The notes: generated from the letters alone by a model not told the origin. A DNA stretch of 12,999 nt from Leucobacter_A sp035514995 (GCA_035514995.1 DATJCC010000121.1:1-12999), one strand, 5' to 3'; shown: positions 5,262 to 12,691, numbered from the stretch's first letter. Translations and numbers: made by a program.

Positions 5262-6266
5262 GTGGCTATATTTGATGATCAGACTGTTGCGGCAGTTGTT
5301 GCGCACATGGATGAGGACCATGAAGAAGACAACCTCATAATCGCTCGTGCTTTTGGAGCACCAGGTGCTGTTCGTAGTGAATTTGTGAATCTTGATGACA
5401 CAGCCGGGTATTGGCGCGTCACAGAGGGTGACAGCACGCGCGAGATCAAAATCGATTGGCCGAGTGGGAAAATAACTGAACGACCAGAAATCAGACGTGA
5501 AGTGGTCTTCGTTTTCCGTGAGGCCTGTAAACGTTTAGGGATAGATATGCACGCAGATGGTAACCATGATAGTGAACCAGTAGCTGCCAAAACGGCAGAG
5601 AGCGCACAGAGCGCAGAGACTCCTTTTGCGCAGGTTATTCGCGAGGGTAGCTGGAATGATCATGAAGACAGTGAAGGTGCTGACTTTATGGCTTCGATAA
5701 TGCGCGGAACAGCAAGTCTTGATGACTACATTCAATTGGTAGTGCAGCACTACTTCATGTACGTGGCGCTCGAAGAGGTGAGCAGGCAGTTTGCTAGCGA
5801 CGAGAGCTTCGCTCCTTTTCACAGTGCAGACCTGTTACGCATGAAGTATTTGAAAGCGGATCTTGAATTTCTAATCGGTCCCGATTGGCGCGACAAAATT
5901 TCGGCACAGCCCGCAACAGTCGCTTATGCAAACCGTATTAAAGAAGTTGGCGAAGAGGCCTGGATTCCGGGACTAGTGGCTCACCACTACACGCGCTATT
6001 TAGGTGATCTATCGGGTGGGCAGATGATCGCTAAAAGAGTAGCCAAGCAACACAGCTTTGAAGACGGCAAAGGTGTAGAGTTTTACAACTTTGAGTCACT
6101 CGGGTCACTCAACGGGTTTAAGGATCGTTATCGTGACGAACTGAACCGTTTTGGAGAAACACTAGATGACGCCGAGAAGCAGAAAATGCTTGCAGAGGTG
6201 CGCGCGGCTTACCGTTTTAACACAGAGGTGTTTATCGACATGGCCAGAGCGAAAGCAACAGCCTAA
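5262..6266 (+). CDS. Heme oxygenase with N-terminal DUF2470 domain
   Basis: Cytoplasmic enzyme predicted to open heme to biliverdin, CO and Fe(II) for iron acquisition. In its 334 residues, 1-95 form a DUF2470 domain (HMDEDHEEDNL at 15-25), as found in HugZ-like and PPOX-type heme proteins. 96-119 is a low-complexity Ala/Glu/Ser linker, and 120-332 is a canonical HmuO/HO-1-type all-helical heme oxygenase. The likely proximal heme ligand is His134 in SWNDHEDSE, and the distal-helix signature is GDLSGGQ (248-254). The GTG start lacks a clear Shine-Dalgarno; ATG at 5254 is out of frame, so GTG is kept. An iron box overlaps the promoter. The gene ends convergently on the helicase gene with a 4-base overlap. 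The second half is unambiguous heme oxygenase; what the DUF2470 part does (heme binding or delivery) is inference. Confidence 0.93.
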   Translation: MAIFDDQTVAAVVAHMDEDHEEDNLIIARAFGAPGAVRSEFVNLDDTAGYWRVTEGDSTREIKIDWPSGKITERPEIRREVVFVFREACKRLGIDMHADGNHDSEPVAAKTAESAQSAETPFAQVIREGSWNDHEDSEGADFMASIMRGTASLDDYIQLVVQHYFMYVALEEVSRQFASDESFAPFHSADLLRMKYLKADLEFLIGPDWRDKISAQPATVAYANRIKEVGEEAWIPGLVAHHYTRYLGDLSGGQMIAKRVAKQHSFEDGKGVEFYNFESLGSLNGFKDRYRDELNRFGETLDDAEKQKMLAEVRAAYRFNTEVFIDMARAKATA

Positions 6267-7552
6267 GCAATTTTTGCGTATGCCATGAAGCGGGCCACAT
6301 GGGGGTCTACAATAACGTCACTTGGGCGCAAAGGTCTGCTCAGGTAGAGGCCGTCTAGAGATTTCAATCTGCTCAAAGCTACGTATGTTTGACCTGCGCT
6401 AAATGCGCGCGATCCGAGATTTATAATTGCGGCATCATAGGTTTGCCCCTGTGATTTATGAATCGTAACCGCCCACGCTAACCGCAGCGGAAATTGTTCA
6501 AAGTCAGCGACTACCTCTTTAGTTAGAGTTTTAGTTTCCGCATCGTAAGAGTATCGGTAGCGCTCCCAAACAGTGGGTTCAACCTCAAACTCTTCGCCAT
6601 CGACTTCAACCCAGACCGTTCCTTCGATTCTTGAGACCGCTCCGATGGTTCCATTGACCCAGCGACCATCGGGGTCGTTGCGCAAAAACATTACTTGAGC
6701 GCCTGGTTTTAACTCCAGTGTGTCGTCGGCAGGATATGCGTTGGGGTTAAAGTCACCGTTTATTTCAGCTACAGCTTTAAGTGTTTCTCCTTTAACCTGT
6801 GTTAACTTCTGTTTATTTATTGAATTAGCGATGTGGTTTGTAGTCGCTAAAGTGATGACACCCTCTAAGGGCGCCGGCCTGGAACCCATGTCGTTTAGCT
6901 CTTTTGCCATCTGAGCTGTCACCTCACCGTGCCGTACCGCGTTTAGTAGCTCCTTAAAGCGATCTTCGCTTTGGCGGTGTATTTCGGTGAGCTCGACAAT
7001 CGTCAGTGGTGCAGCCTGCCAGACATTAGCGTCAAAAAACCAGTGCGAGCGATAGTGGTCAGCAAAATATGCGCGCTCGTCAGGGTCCCGTGCGGGAACT
7101 GGCGGTAGTTGGTAGGGATCGCCAAACATAATCACCTGAACTCCGCCGAAGGGGTCGTGCGGTTTGCTCCGAGCCAAGCGCAATGACCGGTCGATGCCAT
7201 CCATTAGGTCTGCGTTGACCATAGACACTTCATCGATTACTAGGGTGTCTATTGCCGATAACATTTTTTTAAGTTCTGCCGGTTGCTTTAATTCATGATC
7301 GGCAATAATCCCTGTTGGCAAACGGAATAGAGAGTGGATTGTTTGCCCACCCACACCCAAAGCAGAAACGCCGGTTGGGGCGCAAACAACAATAATTTTG
7401 CTGGTATGCCACGAAAGATGGTTGAGTAGGGTCGACTTGCCTGTTCCTGCGCGACCGGTAATAAACATGTGTTCGCGTGTTGTTTCGACGCGCTCATACA
7501 CTCTTTGCTGCTCGGAGCTTAATTTTATTTTTTTGATTTTACGCAGGGACAC
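6263..7552 (-). CDS. Pif1/RecD-like superfamily 1 DNA helicase
   Basis: ATP-dependent 5'-3' DNA helicase family. In 429 residues: Walker A GRAGTGKST (33-41); motif Ia-like APTGVSALGVGGQTIHS (58-74); Walker B VIDEVSM (105-111); motif III GDPYQLPPV (144-152); Arg193 in EIHRQS (190-195); motif V TIHKSQGQTYD (363-373); and motif VI VALSRLKSLDGLYLSRP (391-407). This is the Pif1 pattern of eukaryotes and bacteria. It is compact, ending soon after motif VI with no extra C-terminal domain. The start is GTG with no strong ribosome site. The stop (TAG, 6263-6265) overlaps the TAA of the convergent heme oxygenase gene, and it is divergent from rlmH with 48 bases between them. The cellular role (replication or repair, G-quadruplex or R-loop removal) cannot be read from the sequence. 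Confidence 0.92.
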   Translation of the reverse strand: MSLRKIKKIKLSSEQQRVYERVETTREHMFITGRAGTGKSTLLNHLSWHTSKIIVVCAPTGVSALGVGGQTIHSLFRLPTGIIADHELKQPAELKKMLSAIDTLVIDEVSMVNADLMDGIDRSLRLARSKPHDPFGGVQVIMFGDPYQLPPVPARDPDERAYFADHYRSHWFFDANVWQAAPLTIVELTEIHRQSEDRFKELLNAVRHGEVTAQMAKELNDMGSRPAPLEGVITLATTNHIANSINKQKLTQVKGETLKAVAEINGDFNPNAYPADDTLELKPGAQVMFLRNDPDGRWVNGTIGAVSRIEGTVWVEVDGEEFEVEPTVWERYRYSYDAETKTLTKEVVADFEQFPLRLAWAVTIHKSQGQTYDAAIINLGSRAFSAGQTYVALSRLKSLDGLYLSRPLRPSDVIVDPHVARFMAYAKIA

Positions 7553-7600
7553 TTGATCATTCTAAGTTAAAAGGGCTTAGTTTGCGGGCAGAATGTAACT

Positions 7601-8059
7601 ATGGTGATCAGAATTCTAGCTGTGGGTAAAAGGCACGAGTCTTGGGTAGGGGAGGGAATAACGCGATACGAATCGCGTTTGCGCAAGCCTTTTCAAATCA
7701 ATTGGCAGTTAGTCGCCCACTCTCAAAGGGGTGCTGAAGCGGCTCGGGAAGAAGAGTCTGACCGCATCCTTAATAAAATAAAAGATAATGAAACGGTTGT
7801 TTTGCTCGACGAGAGAGGAACTATGTTCGACTCTTTTGGCTGGGCGCAAACCATGCAAAGATCTATAGAGTCGGGTGTGGGACTCACTATTGTTATTGGC
7901 GGATCTTACGGGGTTGATAACAGAATTAGGGAGCGCGCAAAACACGTGTGGAGTCTTTCGAATCTAGTTTTTCCGCACCAGCTTGTTCGTTTGATGCTCG
8001 TGGAGCAAATTTATAGAGCCCAAGAAATTTTGTCGGGTGGCGGATACCATCATGCATAA
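7601..8059 (+). CDS. rlmH: 23S rRNA (pseudouridine1915-N3)-methyltransferase RlmH
   Basis: SPOUT-class, SAM-dependent methyltransferase that methylates pseudouridine 1915 in helix 69 of 23S rRNA on assembled 70S ribosomes. The 152 residues are close to the usual 155-160. Signatures seen are IRILAVGKRHESWV at the N terminus, VVLLDERGTMFDS (66-78), the SAM-knot glycine loop VIGGSYGVD (98-106), and the C-terminal SLSNLVFPHQLVRLMLVEQ (118-136) running into YRAQEILSGGGYHH. The ATG at 7601 aligns with the usual family start; a GTG directly follows it. The ribosome site is weak. A possible -35 TTGATC at 7553 lies in the narrow divergent gap. The last two codons fall in a tandem repeat that continues past the stop. 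Confidence 0.96.
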   Translation: MVIRILAVGKRHESWVGEGITRYESRLRKPFQINWQLVAHSQRGAEAAREEESDRILNKIKDNETVVLLDERGTMFDSFGWAQTMQRSIESGVGLTIVIGGSYGVDNRIRERAKHVWSLSNLVFPHQLVRLMLVEQIYRAQEILSGGGYHHA

Positions 8060-8095
8060 ATTGGCACCACGCATAAAGTTGGCACCACGCATAAA
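8054..8095. repeat. 17-18 bp tandem repeats spanning the rlmH stop codon
   Basis: Unit one is GCATAAATTGGCACCAC (8054-8070) and unit two GCATAAAGTTGGCACCAC (8071-8088). A third, partial GCATAAA (8089-8095) follows. The GCATAA of the first unit contains the last alanine codon and stop of rlmH, so the array seems to have grown out of the gene end. The AGTTGGCA core reappears after nrdF at 12752-12804. Confidence 0.9.
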
Positions 8096-8101
8096 CTCAA
8101 C

Positions 8102-8503
8102 ATGTCAGTGGATGTAGCTACTCTCAATATTATGAGTGAGAGAAGAATTTTTGCATGTACATCTCCACCCGAGATTACCAACTGGCTGCGAGCCTGCGCG
8201 GCAGATGAAACACATTCTAAAAATCAGGTTTATAGCAACCCGTGGGGCGCAAAATATGATGACAGAAACTTGTTGCTCGAACTACAAAACCAAACAACTG
8301 AAACCAAAAGTCAGGTGCAACTATTTTTTCCCCATCAACATTTTCCGCACAGTTCCCTTCCGCTGAAGGTGTTACCGGGACACAGTGTAAGTTTCGATCT
8401 TAATCGTGCGCTCGCTGAGTGCGACAGACATGAAGACGTTTTGATGTTTGTGCGCTGGGTGATCCCTACAGGTGCACAACTGGCATGGCCTGTTTCTTGG
8501 TAA
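8102..8503 (+). CDS. Hypothetical protein, 133 residues
   Basis: Not recognised. No signal peptide or membrane span is visible. The alternation of short hydrophobic stretches with polar ones (NLLLELQNQ 56-64, KSQVQLFF 69-76, HSVSFDL 93-99, DVLMFVRWV 112-120) suggests a mostly beta fold. It contains two cysteines near the N terminus (Cys19, Cys32) and one at 106, with no metal motif. The ATG at 8102 lacks a Shine-Dalgarno; ATG at 8132 (residue 11) is an alternative, also without one. It follows rlmH by 42 bases, all repeat, so it may be read from the rlmH promoter. It converges on the XRE regulator with 18 bases between stops. Support is the long open frame and the neat fit between genes. Confidence 0.65.
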   Translation: MSVDVATLNIMSERRIFACTSPPEITNWLRACAADETHSKNQVYSNPWGAKYDDRNLLLELQNQTTETKSQVQLFFPHQHFPHSSLPLKVLPGHSVSFDLNRALAECDRHEDVLMFVRWVIPTGAQLAWPVSW

Positions 8504-8521
8504 TGGAACTACTGTGGTTTT

Positions 8522-8833
8522 TTATTCCCCAGAGGCTGCCTTTCGAGCCTCTAGAAGGTCTTTAGCGCTGACACGTAGCTTTGCTTTAGGTTGCACCAAG
8601 TCGGCCGTTATATCTTGCACGAGCTCACTGACGGTGGTGTCGAGGGCTAGTGCGATCCTAGCAAGAGTGTCAAGTTTAGGGTTGCTAACACCGCGCTCTA
8701 TTTTGCCGATGATTGATGGGTGCAACTGGGCAAGCTCCGCAAGATCAAGCTGGCTGATATTTACTTTCCGCCGATTTTCTTTAATGCGGGCTCCGACTAC
8801 GCGGCATATTTTATGATGTTCTGGCTCATTCAC
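8522..8833 (-). CDS. XRE-family HTH transcriptional regulator
   Basis: Small DNA-binding protein of the Cro/CI type. Residues about 14-70 form the HTH domain: GARIKENRRKVNISQLDLAELAQLH, the recognition-helix region PSIIGKIERGVSNPKLDTLARIA, and the closing LDTTVSELV. The remaining 30 residues are charged and helical, with no effector domain, so it is a minimal 103-residue regulator. The start is GTG, with AAAG immediately before it, which is too close for a good ribosome site; no better in-frame start was found. It is convergent with the unknown 133-residue gene and faces away from the nrd operon across 376 bases. Its target is unknown; no phage, toxin or restriction gene lies beside it that would suggest one. 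Confidence 0.88.
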   Translation of the reverse strand: MNEPEHHKICRVVGARIKENRRKVNISQLDLAELAQLHPSIIGKIERGVSNPKLDTLARIALALDTTVSELVQDITADLVQPKAKLRVSAKDLLEARKAASGE

Positions 8834-9091
8834 CTTTCAATAGTGCACCCAAAAGCACTCTATGTTCTACAAGCTTATAGACGTGTGGTTTATAGGGTGA
8901 GCGCCTGCAAGCTACATTTTGAATAGAAAAATGATAATAACGACACGCCGGCGGCGACTCTAGAGGAAAGTTTTTTTAACAGATATGAGCTGTGGAGAAG
9001 TCCGATAAAAACGTGCAAAGACGCCAAAAGTTCTCCCCAAAAAAGTTATTAACCTATTGAAAGATCGGTGCAAAACTACAATGATGTAACT

Positions 9092-9107
9092 ACACTATGT
9101 TGTGGTT
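9092..9107 (+). promoter_or_regulatory. NrdR box 1
   Basis: acaCTATGTTGTGgtt fits the NrdR box acaCwATATaTwGtgt with three core mismatches. It overlaps the -35 TTGACT (9106-9111) of the predicted nrdH promoter. NrdR is the ATP/dATP-sensing repressor of ribonucleotide reductase genes. The partner box lies 30 bases downstream, about three helical turns, which is the usual spacing. Confidence 0.7.
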
Positions 9108-9133
9108 GACTCTTATGTGGTTCACTATATGTA
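9106..9133 (+). promoter_or_regulatory. Predicted nrdHEF promoter
   Basis: TTGACT (9106-9111) is a 5/6 match to the -35 consensus. After a 16-base spacer comes TATGTA (9128-9133), a weak -10. The promoter is sandwiched between the two NrdR boxes, so repressor binding would cover both elements. nrdH starts about 77 bases downstream, leaving room for a leader with the ribosome site AAGGA at 9200-9204. Confidence 0.5.
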
Positions 9134-9137
9134 GTGG
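9122..9137 (+). promoter_or_regulatory. NrdR box 2
   Basis: tcaCTATATGTAGtgg matches the NrdR consensus core CwATATaTwG with one substitution and is nearly palindromic. It covers the predicted -10 of the nrd promoter. It is the stronger of the two boxes. Confidence 0.8.
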
Positions 9138-9209
9138 ATATGAGAGAATTTACATTAAAGCTCCCCTAAACAGTTTTTCAAATAAACGAAGATTAAAAGA
9201 AGGAAAAAC

Positions 9210-9443
9210 ATGACTATCACCGTTTACACGAAGCCTTCCTGCGTTCAGTGCAATGCCACCTACAGGGCATTAGATAGCAAAGGAATCGAATACGAGATTT
9301 TAGATCTGTCGGTAGATGAGACAGCGCTAGAGACAGTCAAAGACCTCGGCTACCTCCAAGCCCCGGTCGTGGTGGCAGATGGTGACCACTGGTCAGGCTT
9401 TCGCCCAGACAAAATCGAAGAGCTAGCAAACCGTCTCGCCTAA
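9210..9443 (+). CDS. nrdH: Glutaredoxin-like protein NrdH
   Basis: Electron donor that reduces the C-terminal cysteines of NrdE so that each catalytic cycle of ribonucleotide reduction can restart; it is itself reduced by thioredoxin reductase. The 77 residues have the thioredoxin fold with active site CVQC (11-14), the NrdH-specific WSGFRPD (61-67), and cis-Pro52 in APVVV. A good Shine-Dalgarno (AGAAGGA) stands five bases before the ATG. It is the first gene of the nrd operon, directly under the NrdR-controlled promoter. nrdE follows after 73 bases. Confidence 0.96.
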   Translation: MTITVYTKPSCVQCNATYRALDSKGIEYEILDLSVDETALETVKDLGYLQAPVVVADGDHWSGFRPDKIEELANRLA

Positions 9444-9516
9444 ACAGCCAGATCGTCGAAACGCAATTAGCCAACATAAAAGTAGTAGCAACAGTAGTAA
9501 AGGGATTGAATTCATT

Positions 9517-11679
9517 TTGGAAACAGCAGTAGTAGATAAAACAGACACAGTGGATTCCTCAAAGGTGAGCAGCATGGACTACCACGCGTTAAATGCCATG
9601 CTGAACCTCTATGACGACAACGGCTTAATTCAGTTCGATAAAGATCGTGAAGCGGCAAGGCAATACTTTTTGCAGCATGTGAATCAAAACATGGTTTTCT
9701 TTCACAACTTCGAAGAGCGCATGAGGTTTCTGCTAGATAACGAATATTATGAGCGTGATCTCATCGAAATGTATTCGATGGACTTTTTAAAGAAGCTAAC
9801 CGATGAAGCTTATGCGATTAAATTCCGCTTCCCAGCTTTTCTTGGTGCTTATAAGTTCTTCACTTCTTATGCTCTGAAAACTTTCGACGGAAAACGCTAC
9901 CTAGAACGTTTTGAAGACCGAGTGGTTATGGTCTCTCTAGGGCTTGCGCAGGGCGACGAAGTCCTAGCCAGACGCTACATGAAAGAGATTCTAACCGGTA
10001 GGTTCCAGCCAGCTACACCAACCTTCTTAAATCTTGGTAAGGCACAACGCGGCGAGCTCGTTTCTTGTTTTCTGCTCAGAGTCGAAGACAACATGGAGTC
10101 GATTTCGCGAGGCATCAACTCTTCATTGCAGCTTTCAAAACGGGGTGGGGGAGTCGCGCTGTCGCTTTCAAATCTTCGCGAATCAGGTGCTCCAATTAAG
10201 AAGATTGAAAATCAGTCTTCAGGAATTATTCCTGTGATGAAGCTACTTGAAGATAGTTTCAGCTATGCTAACCAGCTCGGCGCCAGACAGGGAGCAGGAG
10301 CCGTATATCTCTCAGCTCACCACCCTGACATTATGAGCTTCTTAGACACGAAGCGTGAAAATGCAGACGAAAAGGTGCGCATCAAGACCCTCTCTCTCGG
10401 TGTCGTTGTCCCAGACATCACATTTGATCTAGCTAAAAAAGGTGAAGACATGTACCTGTTTTCTCCTTACGATGTAGAGCGTGTCTATGGTGTCCCGTTT
10501 GGCGACATTTCGGTTACTGAAAAATACTATGAAATGGTTAATGATTCACGCATCAGAAAAACCAAGATCAATGCGCGAAACTTCTTTCAGACCGTAGCTG
10601 AGTTGCAGTTCGAGTCAGGTTACCCATACATCGTTTTTGAAGACACAGTAAACAGAGAAAACCCAATTAAGGGTCGCATCAACATGTCAAACTTGTGTTC
10701 AGAAATTTTGCAGGTTAACACCCCAACCACCTACAACGAAGATCTCAGCTATAAAGAAATTGGAAAAGATATTTCTTGCAACTTAGGCTCCATGAATATC
10801 GCTGCGGCGATGGACGGACCTGATTTTGGTGAAACAGTAGAGCTTTCGATACGGGCACTCACAGCAGTTAGCAACATGAGTAGCATTTCATCTGTGCGTT
10901 CAATCGAAGACGGAAACGATAAGTCTCACGCCATCGGTCTAGGCCAGATGAATCTTCATGGCTATCTCGCCCGTGAAAGAATTCATTACGGTAGTGAAGA
11001 AGGAATCGACTTCACCAACATTTATTTCTATACGGTTCTTTTCCACGCGCTCAAAGCATCCAACATGATTGCGATCGAACGCAAAGAAACATTCGAAGGC
11101 TTCGAAGACTCTAAATATGCAAGCGGTGAGTTTTTTGATAAATACACTGATCGGGTGTGGGAACCAGAAACCGAAAAAGTCCGCTCGCTCTTTGAGAGCG
11201 CCGATGTTGCGATACCAACACAAGCAGACTGGCAGGAGTTAAAGTCGAGCGTGCAAGAGCACGGTATTTACAACCAAAACTTGCAGGCGGTGCCACCGAC
11301 AGGTTCAATCTCTTACATCAACAATTCGACATCGTCGATCCACCCGATAGCATCTAAAGTCGAGATTCGTAAAGAAGGCAAATTGGGTCGCGTCTACTAC
11401 CCAGCTCCCTTTTTGACAAACGACAATATTGAGTTCTATGATGATGCCTACGAGATTGGGCCAGAGAAGATCATTGATACGTATGCGGCAGCTACGCAAC
11501 ACGTCGACCAAGGCCTGTCACTGACTTTGTTCTTTAAAGACACTGCAACAACCCGAGATATTAATAGGGCGCAAATTTATGCTTGGCGAAAAGGCATAAA
11601 AACGATCTATTACATCAGATTGCGTCAGCTAGCACTCGAAGGCACAGACATGAGCGAGTGCGTCAGCTGTATGCTCTAA
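9517..11679 (+). CDS. nrdE: Class Ib ribonucleotide reductase, alpha subunit
   Basis: Catalytic subunit that converts ribonucleoside diphosphates to deoxy forms, working with NrdF. The 720 residues match the usual 700-720 and begin without an ATP-cone, as in class Ib. Catalytic residues visible: redox pair Cys184 (LVSC) and Cys421 (ISCNLGSMN), thiyl-radical Cys394 with Asn392 and Glu396 (NLCSE), radical-transfer Tyr698-Tyr699 (TIYYIR), and the C-terminal shuttle CVSC (715-718). The start is a TTG (9517) with AAAGGG about 12 bases upstream. Family similarity begins only at DYHALNAML after Met20, so GTG (residue 17) or ATG (residue 20) are alternatives; neither has a better ribosome site. It lies between nrdH and nrdF, with nrdI missing. 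Confidence 0.97.
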   Translation: METAVVDKTDTVDSSKVSSMDYHALNAMLNLYDDNGLIQFDKDREAARQYFLQHVNQNMVFFHNFEERMRFLLDNEYYERDLIEMYSMDFLKKLTDEAYAIKFRFPAFLGAYKFFTSYALKTFDGKRYLERFEDRVVMVSLGLAQGDEVLARRYMKEILTGRFQPATPTFLNLGKAQRGELVSCFLLRVEDNMESISRGINSSLQLSKRGGGVALSLSNLRESGAPIKKIENQSSGIIPVMKLLEDSFSYANQLGARQGAGAVYLSAHHPDIMSFLDTKRENADEKVRIKTLSLGVVVPDITFDLAKKGEDMYLFSPYDVERVYGVPFGDISVTEKYYEMVNDSRIRKTKINARNFFQTVAELQFESGYPYIVFEDTVNRENPIKGRINMSNLCSEILQVNTPTTYNEDLSYKEIGKDISCNLGSMNIAAAMDGPDFGETVELSIRALTAVSNMSSISSVRSIEDGNDKSHAIGLGQMNLHGYLARERIHYGSEEGIDFTNIYFYTVLFHALKASNMIAIERKETFEGFEDSKYASGEFFDKYTDRVWEPETEKVRSLFESADVAIPTQADWQELKSSVQEHGIYNQNLQAVPPTGSISYINNSTSSIHPIASKVEIRKEGKLGRVYYPAPFLTNDNIEFYDDAYEIGPEKIIDTYAAATQHVDQGLSLTLFFKDTATTRDINRAQIYAWRKGIKTIYYIRLRQLALEGTDMSECVSCML

Positions 11680-11713
11680 GCAGTTTATTTTCGCATAAAA
11701 AGGGAAAATTGAA

Positions 11714-12691
11714 ATGAATCCACAACCAATAAAACTTGCCGACAGTGTGCACGCAGTTAACTGGAACCGCATCGACGACGAAAAAGACCTCGAAGTGTGG
11801 AACAGGCTAACCGGAAACTTTTGGCTACCAGAAAAGGTACCCATTTCTAATGACGTGCAGTCATGGGCAACTCTCACGGCTGAAGAGAAACTGTTAACGA
11901 TGCGAGTCTTAACAGGTCTAACGCTACTTGACACCATTCAGGGAACAGTCGGGGCGGTCTCTCTTATTCCTGACGCAGCCACGCCTCACGAAGAAGCTGT
12001 TCTAACCAACATTGCATTCATGGAGTCTGTGCACGCAAAAAGCTATTCTTCAATATTTTCTACACTCTGCTCAACCGAAGAGATAGACGACGCTTTCCGC
12101 TGGTCGGTTGAAAACCCCTACCTGCAGAAGAAAGCCCAAATAATCATAGATTATTACAACGGTGACGACCCGTTGAAGCGCAAGATCGCCTCAACGATGC
12201 TTGAGTCTTTCCTGTTTTACTCGGGTTTTTATTTGCCTCTTTACTGGTCAAGCAGAGCTAAGCTGACAAACACTGCCGACATGATTCGTCTGATCATCCG
12301 TGATGAAGCAGTGCACGGTTATTACATTGGCTATAAATATCAGGTTGGTTTGGCAAAAGAGACACCTGAGCGTCAAGAAGAGCTAAAAGATCATGTTATG
12401 TCTCTCATGTATGAGCTTTATGAAAATGAAATTCTTTACACTCAAGACCTATATGACACTGTTGGACTGACAGAAGATGTCAAGAAATTCTTGCACTACA
12501 ACGCCAACAAAACGCTAATGAATCTTGGGTACGATCCGTTGTTTCCTAAAGAGATCACAGACGTAAACCCAGCGATTCTGTCGTCGCTATCGGCAAACGC
12601 AGACGAAAACCACGACTTCTTCTCGGGGTCGGGCTCGTCATACGTTATCGGCAAAGCTGTTGCCACAGAAGACGAGGATTGGGACTTCTAA
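11714..12691 (+). CDS. nrdF: Class Ib ribonucleotide reductase, beta subunit
   Basis: Houses the dinuclear metal site (Mn or Fe) and tyrosyl radical that start catalysis in NrdE. In 325 residues all ligands are present: Asp73, Glu104, His107, Glu164, Glu198 and His201, with the radical Tyr111 (HAKSYSS). It is therefore a conventional metal-dependent NrdF and not the metal-free class Ie type, in which the metal-binding glutamates are replaced. The C-terminal tail DEDWDF is the NrdE-docking peptide. The ATG start has AAAAGGGAAAA upstream. It lies 34 bases after nrdE in the same operon. Assembly of the Mn form in known systems needs the flavodoxin NrdI, which is not encoded nearby. Confidence 0.97.
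   Translation: MNPQPIKLADSVHAVNWNRIDDEKDLEVWNRLTGNFWLPEKVPISNDVQSWATLTAEEKLLTMRVLTGLTLLDTIQGTVGAVSLIPDAATPHEEAVLTNIAFMESVHAKSYSSIFSTLCSTEEIDDAFRWSVENPYLQKKAQIIIDYYNGDDPLKRKIASTMLESFLFYSGFYLPLYWSSRAKLTNTADMIRLIIRDEAVHGYYIGYKYQVGLAKETPERQEELKDHVMSLMYELYENEILYTQDLYDTVGLTEDVKKFLHYNANKTLMNLGYDPLFPKEITDVNPAILSSLSANADENHDFFSGSGSSYVIGKAVATEDEDWDF

Larger units (their letters stand above)
8834..9209. other. Gene-free region between XRE regulator and nrdH
   Basis: No coding frame of useful length was found in these 376 bases. The right part carries the nrd promoter with two NrdR-like boxes. The left part must hold the promoter of the minus-strand XRE gene, but no -35/-10 pair stood out. The middle is AT-rich with several A and T runs and one GC-rich patch (cgccggcggcg, about 8945-8955). 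No RNA gene was recognised. Confidence 0.7.

Noticed and set aside
7562..7580. CTAAG-N9-CTTAG dyad in the helicase/rlmH divergent gap as an operator
   Set aside because: Only 5-bp arms in AT-rich DNA; too likely by chance to list as a feature.
8531..8552. Inverted repeat AGAGGCT-N8-AGCCTCT near the end of the XRE gene
   Set aside because: It lies inside coding sequence and is not followed by a T tract in either direction, so a terminator call is not supported.
11111..11937. Several minus-strand ORFs of 65-102 residues opposite nrdE and nrdF
   Set aside because: Antisense shadows of strongly conserved genes, with no ribosome sites and no recognisable domains.
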